From Methanosarcina sp. (lineage in GTDB: Archaea > Halobacteriota > Methanosarcinia > Methanosarcinales > Methanosarcinaceae), in the NCBI GenBank assembly GCA_017883485.1, contig JADGNM010000122.1, positions 1 to 7,366 of the forward strand: DNA of 7,366 nucleotides. Direction: 5' to 3'. Position 1 is the stretch's first letter, and each line of letters begins with the position of its first letter. This document shows positions 5,514 through 7,366 of this stretch, piece by piece. The position numbers were made by a program, and so were the translations under genes. The notes beneath the pieces are model-generated. The model made no database searches. It was not told the DNA's origin and saw only the letters and a list, made by a program, of their open reading frames with translations.

Positions 5514-5542
5514 ACTGATATTAAAGAAACTGATATAAAGAA
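5514..5542. repeat. Imperfect tandem repeat ACTGATAT(T)AAAGAA x2
   Basis: Two copies of a 14-15 bp unit lie side by side (5514-5528 and 5529-5542), differing by one T. They follow the DGC gene's stop on the minus strand, where they read as T-rich TTTCTTTATATCAG tracts and may serve as its oligo-T terminator. Confidence 0.4.
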
Positions 5543-5561
5543 ACATGGTAGATGATCGAAC

Positions 5562-5975
5562 TCAGGCTTCCCTTATTGCGCTTATTATAATTTCTACGTA
5601 TTCGGGCTTCACATCCGTGGGCTCTGTTTTTTCAATTCCGAGTTCTGTAACAATCATGAATATATCTGCCCGCATTCCAGCTTCATCAAGTTTTTTTGAA
5701 GCACAACGATCAGTACAGCCGTCAAGCGCGAGAATTCTAAAGCCTTCTGATGTTGCATCATCAACAGCATCGACTCCTTTTTGAGCAGATGCAGCCCTGT
5801 ACATATCCGGTCTCCTGAAAGCAAGAGCAGATGCTGCCAGCATGGTAAGTTTTCCGGTGTTCGAAAGGCCTGAACAGGCGAAAATTAAGGTATTTGTCCT
5901 TCTTCCTGATACTTTTCCTGTTTGATTAGTCCGACCAGACAGATACTCTTTATGCTCCGTTCTTCCCGATTCCAT
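5562..5975 (-). CDS. DGC-family putative zinc-binding protein
   Basis: A 137-residue protein. The first 28 residues are polar and unconserved-looking; the DGC domain runs from about residue 29 to 125. It holds IFACSGLSNTGKLTM (Cys34 in the CSG motif), FRILALDGCTDRCASKKLDE (Asp85-Gly86-Cys87 and Cys91), and MIVTELGIEKTEP. The DGC family is predicted to bind zinc through conserved cysteines; no enzymatic role is established. The position after RPDMY, where many relatives have a Cys in YCLAG, reads YRAASAQKG here, so one likely ligand is missing. ATG 5975 has only a weak AAGGT site 11 bases upstream. It is transcribed towards the Fe-S regulators but separated from them by about 470 bp, and divergently from the second AhpD-like gene. 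It is the full-length counterpart of the truncated copy at 413-601. Confidence 0.82.
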   Translation of the reverse strand: MESGRTEHKEYLSGRTNQTGKVSGRRTNTLIFACSGLSNTGKLTMLAASALAFRRPDMYRAASAQKGVDAVDDATSEGFRILALDGCTDRCASKKLDEAGMRADIFMIVTELGIEKTEPTDVKPEYVEIIISAIREA

Positions 5976-6274
5976 GTTATTACAACCTTAGTTAGTAGTA
6001 CTTTTATCTTTGTATTATTGACTGGAATAAGTTTCATTCCGTTTTGTATCAATATTGGTCTTTTGGTAATTCACCAGTGTCGATCGAATTATTCCAAAAT
6101 AATCGAAATACAGCTTCTGTCTTTTCTTTTCAGAATTTTGACGCTGCTGTGTTAGCCTGCTGTGAAGAATAAACGCAAGCAAAAGCCATGCTGTGGAGTT
6201 ATGAAAGTATCAATCAAGTATTAGTGACGACCACTAAACCAATAGCTATTGGAAATGGCATTTCAATGAGGGAT

Positions 6275-6301
6275 ATATCAAGTCTTTTAGTGATATCAAG
6301 T
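6275..6301. repeat. Direct repeats ATATCAAGT spaced 18 bp upstream of AhpD-like copy B
   Basis: ATATCAAGT occurs exactly at 6275-6283 and again at 6293-6301, with TT-containing sequence after each and a further TTGATAT at 6306-6312 on the opposite sense. The pair lies 20-50 bp upstream of the TATA-like box of the AhpD gene, a usual place for activator sites. Function is inferred. Confidence 0.4.
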
Positions 6302-6321
6302 TTCATTGATATTCGATGTTC

Positions 6322-6333
6322 TGTATTTTATGC
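6322..6333 (+). promoter_or_regulatory. TATA-like box for AhpD-like copy B
   Basis: TGTATTTTATGC lies about 35-46 bp before ATG 6368. A start about 25 bp downstream would place the transcript end just before the GGAGG site at 6356-6360, a short leader typical of archaea. Confidence 0.35.
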
Positions 6334-6367
6334 ATTCAAAATCATTGAATAAAATGGAGGAATAAGA

Positions 6368-6733
6368 ATGTCATTCCTGATTGAAATACTACCTGATACT
6401 GCTGAAGCATTCGGAAAATTGCGTGATTCCATTTTCGAGGGTGGAGATCTTGACTGCAAGACCAAGGATCTTATAGCCATCGCCTCTTCGGTCCTCATGC
6501 GTTGCCAATTCTGTGTTGATGCCCATTCTAAGAGGGCTCTTGCACAAGGGGCAAGCAAAAAAGAAATTGCCGAAGCCATTGCTGTCGCCATGTTCATATC
6601 GGGGGGTTCCCAGCTCGGCTGGACAAATGTTTACAGTGAAAACGTTTATGAGCTTATCTTTAAAGAGAAAAAGTATGAAGAGTCGGGAAATGAAAAAGAT
6701 TGCTGTTGCGGGAAATCAAGTGAAATGAGGTGA
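6368..6733 (+). CDS. AhpD-like / carboxymuconolactone decarboxylase-family protein with CCC tail (copy B)
   Basis: A 121-residue paralogue of the protein at 1485-1847, aligning from the first residue (MSFLIEILPDTAEAFGKLRD). The core block LIAIASSVLMRCQFCVDAHS is almost identical in both, with the AhpD motif CxxCxxxH at Cys46, Cys49 and His53. The helix GASKKEIAEAIAVAMFI and GSQLGWTNVY follow. ATG 6368 has an ideal GGAGG site at 6356-6360. After the fold ends the sequence becomes charged and finishes NEKDCCCGKSSEMR: three consecutive cysteines (112-114) at the same place as the alternating cysteines of copy A, though the tails are not alignable. The gene is followed after four bases by the zinc-ribbon membrane gene, so the two are translationally coupled. 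Role in thiol or peroxide chemistry is inferred from the motif; the substrate is unknown. Confidence 0.9.
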   Translation: MSFLIEILPDTAEAFGKLRDSIFEGGDLDCKTKDLIAIASSVLMRCQFCVDAHSKRALAQGASKKEIAEAIAVAMFISGGSQLGWTNVYSENVYELIFKEKKYEESGNEKDCCCGKSSEMR

Positions 6734-6737
6734 AATA

Positions 6738-7259
6738 ATGGAATATTGTACAAATTGTGGCACCGAAGTACCTGATAAAGCTAACTATTGCTCGAAATGC
6801 GGCTCAATGGTCGGCTCTGGGAAGAAGGAAGAGATGTACAATACAGACAGGATGAAAGCGGGAGTAAATAAGAATGCCCAAGAGTATCACGGATCATCTA
6901 AGTATGAGCTACTTGATTCCGTAAAGGGAGGAATGATTATTTTAATGTTTGGGGCATTGCTTTTCATATCCTCGTCCGGTATGTCATCTTCAATCACAGA
7001 GTCAAACTACCTTGACTATTTCCTCTTGGGCATAGGCATAATTCTAGTAGTTAGTTTTTTTATCCACCTGCGTTTAACCAATAACAGGATGTACCAGTAT
7101 GGAGACCTTATCGGAGGCATTATTCTATTTGCCATAGGTATTCTATGTATCTTTGGATTTGAGATATACTTTTGGCCAATGGCAATAGTAAGTGTCGGAA
7201 TATATGTAGTCTCCATGAAAATCGTGAAATTCCGCATGGTAAGACAGTCAAATGTTTAA
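6738..7259 (+). CDS. Zinc-ribbon membrane protein with four predicted helices
   Basis: A 173-residue protein. It opens with a zinc ribbon, EYCTNCGTE to NYCSKCGSM (Cys4, Cys7, Cys18, Cys21; CxxC-x10-CxxC), of the small zinc-ribbon type common at the N-terminus of archaeal and bacterial membrane proteins. A polar linker (about 25-60) leads to four hydrophobic segments at about 64-80, 92-110, 123-140 and 144-161. The second and third are joined by a basic loop (HLRLTNNRMYQYGD), and the end is basic (KFRMVRQSNV). No catalytic motif is visible. ATG 6738 uses an AGGTGA site (6728-6733) that includes the stop codon of the upstream AhpD-like gene, so expression is coupled. The function is unknown; the ribbon probably faces the cytoplasm and mediates protein or nucleic-acid contacts, by analogy only. 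Confidence 0.82.
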   Translation: MEYCTNCGTEVPDKANYCSKCGSMVGSGKKEEMYNTDRMKAGVNKNAQEYHGSSKYELLDSVKGGMIILMFGALLFISSSGMSSSITESNYLDYFLLGIGIILVVSFFIHLRLTNNRMYQYGDLIGGIILFAIGILCIFGFEIYFWPMAIVSVGIYVVSMKIVKFRMVRQSNV

Positions 7260-7260
7260 C

Positions 7261-7274
7261 TTTTTTCCCTTTTT
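7261..7274 (+). terminator. Oligo-T terminator after the zinc-ribbon gene
   Basis: Two T tracts (T6 at 7261-7266 and T5 at 7270-7274) begin one base after the stop codon. Oligo-T runs are the main intrinsic termination signal in archaea, and this ends the AhpD copy B / zinc-ribbon transcript. Confidence 0.5.
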
Positions 7275-7290
7275 ATTACTAGGGAGCGCA

Positions 7291-7339
7291 GAGGGTCACG
7301 AATACCCCGACCTTCAGGTTGGGGATGAAGTGGACCCTC
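7291..7339 (+). repeat. Strong two-part hairpin, resembling an IS200/IS605 (TnpB) element end or omega-RNA end
   Basis: An outer stem GAGGGTC (7291-7297) pairs with GACCCTC (7333-7339). Inside it CCCCGACC (7305-7312) pairs with GGTTGGGG (7317-7324) around a TTCA loop, with one G-T pair. The inner hairpin followed by ATGAAGTGG recalls the hairpins at the 3' end of TnpB genes, where the guide (omega/re) RNA scaffold ends. No tnpA or tnpB is visible to its left, so if the reading is right it is a solo end or the rest lies past the window edge. The structure is certain from the sequence; the identity is recalled, not searched. It could also be a terminator, as TTTTT follows at 7345-7349. Confidence 0.45.
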
Positions 7340-7345
7340 GCCTCT

Positions 7346-7363
7346 TTTTGATTCCGATCAAAA
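7346..7363. repeat. Small inverted repeat TTTTGAT-TCCG-ATCAAAA
   Basis: Perfect 7-bp arms with a 4-base spacer follow the large hairpin by six bases. It contains TTGAT, the target motif used by some IS200/IS605 elements, but this short motif also occurs by chance. The window ends three bases later. Confidence 0.4.
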
Positions 7364-7366
7364 TCT

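Larger units (their letters stand above)
5976..6367. promoter_or_regulatory. Divergent intergenic region between the DGC gene and AhpD-like copy B
   Basis: I see no gene here; open frames on either strand lack ribosome-binding sites and family-like sequence. It holds an inverted repeat ATTATT-CCAA-AATAAT (6088-6103), the ATATCAAGT direct repeats at 6275-6301, and a TATA-like stretch before the rightward gene. It probably contains the promoters of both divergent transcripts. Confidence 0.5.

Noticed and set aside
5922..6155. 77-codon hydrophobic plus-strand frame
   Set aside because: It overlaps the start of the DGC gene on the other strand, has no ribosome-binding site, and its hydrophobicity reflects T-rich intergenic DNA.
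6328..6597. 89-codon minus-strand frame
   Set aside because: Antisense shadow of AhpD-like copy B, of the same type as the shadow over copy A.
1..7366. CRISPR arrays, tRNA or rRNA genes
   Set aside because: No regularly spaced repeat series, cloverleaf or rRNA-like sequence was seen on either strand.

Overview
The window looks like chromosome from a methanogenic archaeon, most likely Methanosarcina or a close relative. This is inferred from the AT-rich intergenic DNA with TATA-box-like promoters, the strong GGAGG/GGTGA ribosome-binding sites, and the protein families present: a CdhE-type Fe-S motif on winged-helix proteins, small archaeal thioredoxins, DGC zinc-binding proteins and short AhpD-like proteins. 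No marker gene fixes the genus.

Left end (1-1416, + strand): this is a decayed redox/metalloid cassette. A 76-residue thioredoxin-like gene is frameshifted by one base in a C5 run exactly at its cis-proline codon. Its 3' end runs straight into the C-terminal half of a DGC zinc-binding protein whose N-terminal half is gone. About 460 bp of mostly non-coding DNA follows, then an intact ArsR-family repressor with a CxC metalloid-type motif.

Centre (1485-5092, - strand): this is a long co-oriented gene run that reads like an operon. In transcription order it holds two 265-residue paralogues (N-terminal winged helix, C-terminal CxxCx4Cx16C Fe-S motif), a DsrE/TusD-like, a DsrF/TusC-like and a DsrH/TusB-like sulfur-relay subunit, a small acidic protein carrying a one-base frameshift, and an AhpD/carboxymuconolactone decarboxylase-like protein with a CGCGCGC tail. 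Two overlapping perfect palindromes lie between a TATA-like box and the ribosome-binding site of the first gene. They are placed as an operator over the predicted transcription start would be.

Right part (5562-7366): an intact DGC zinc-binding protein lies on the - strand. Divergent to it is a second AhpD-like gene, very similar to the first and also with a Cys-rich tail, coupled to a zinc-ribbon protein with four membrane helices. The last 75 bases form a strong two-part hairpin resembling the ends of IS200/IS605 (TnpB) elements, followed by a further small inverted repeat.

Working interpretation (inference): the centre is a sulfur-transfer operon controlled by putative Fe-S-sensing transcription factors. 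It is bracketed by duplicated thiol/metal-handling genes (DGC and AhpD on both sides). The TusBCD-like trio has no TusA or TusE partner in the window, and the Fe-S winged-helix pair is the best candidate for an undescribed regulatory system.
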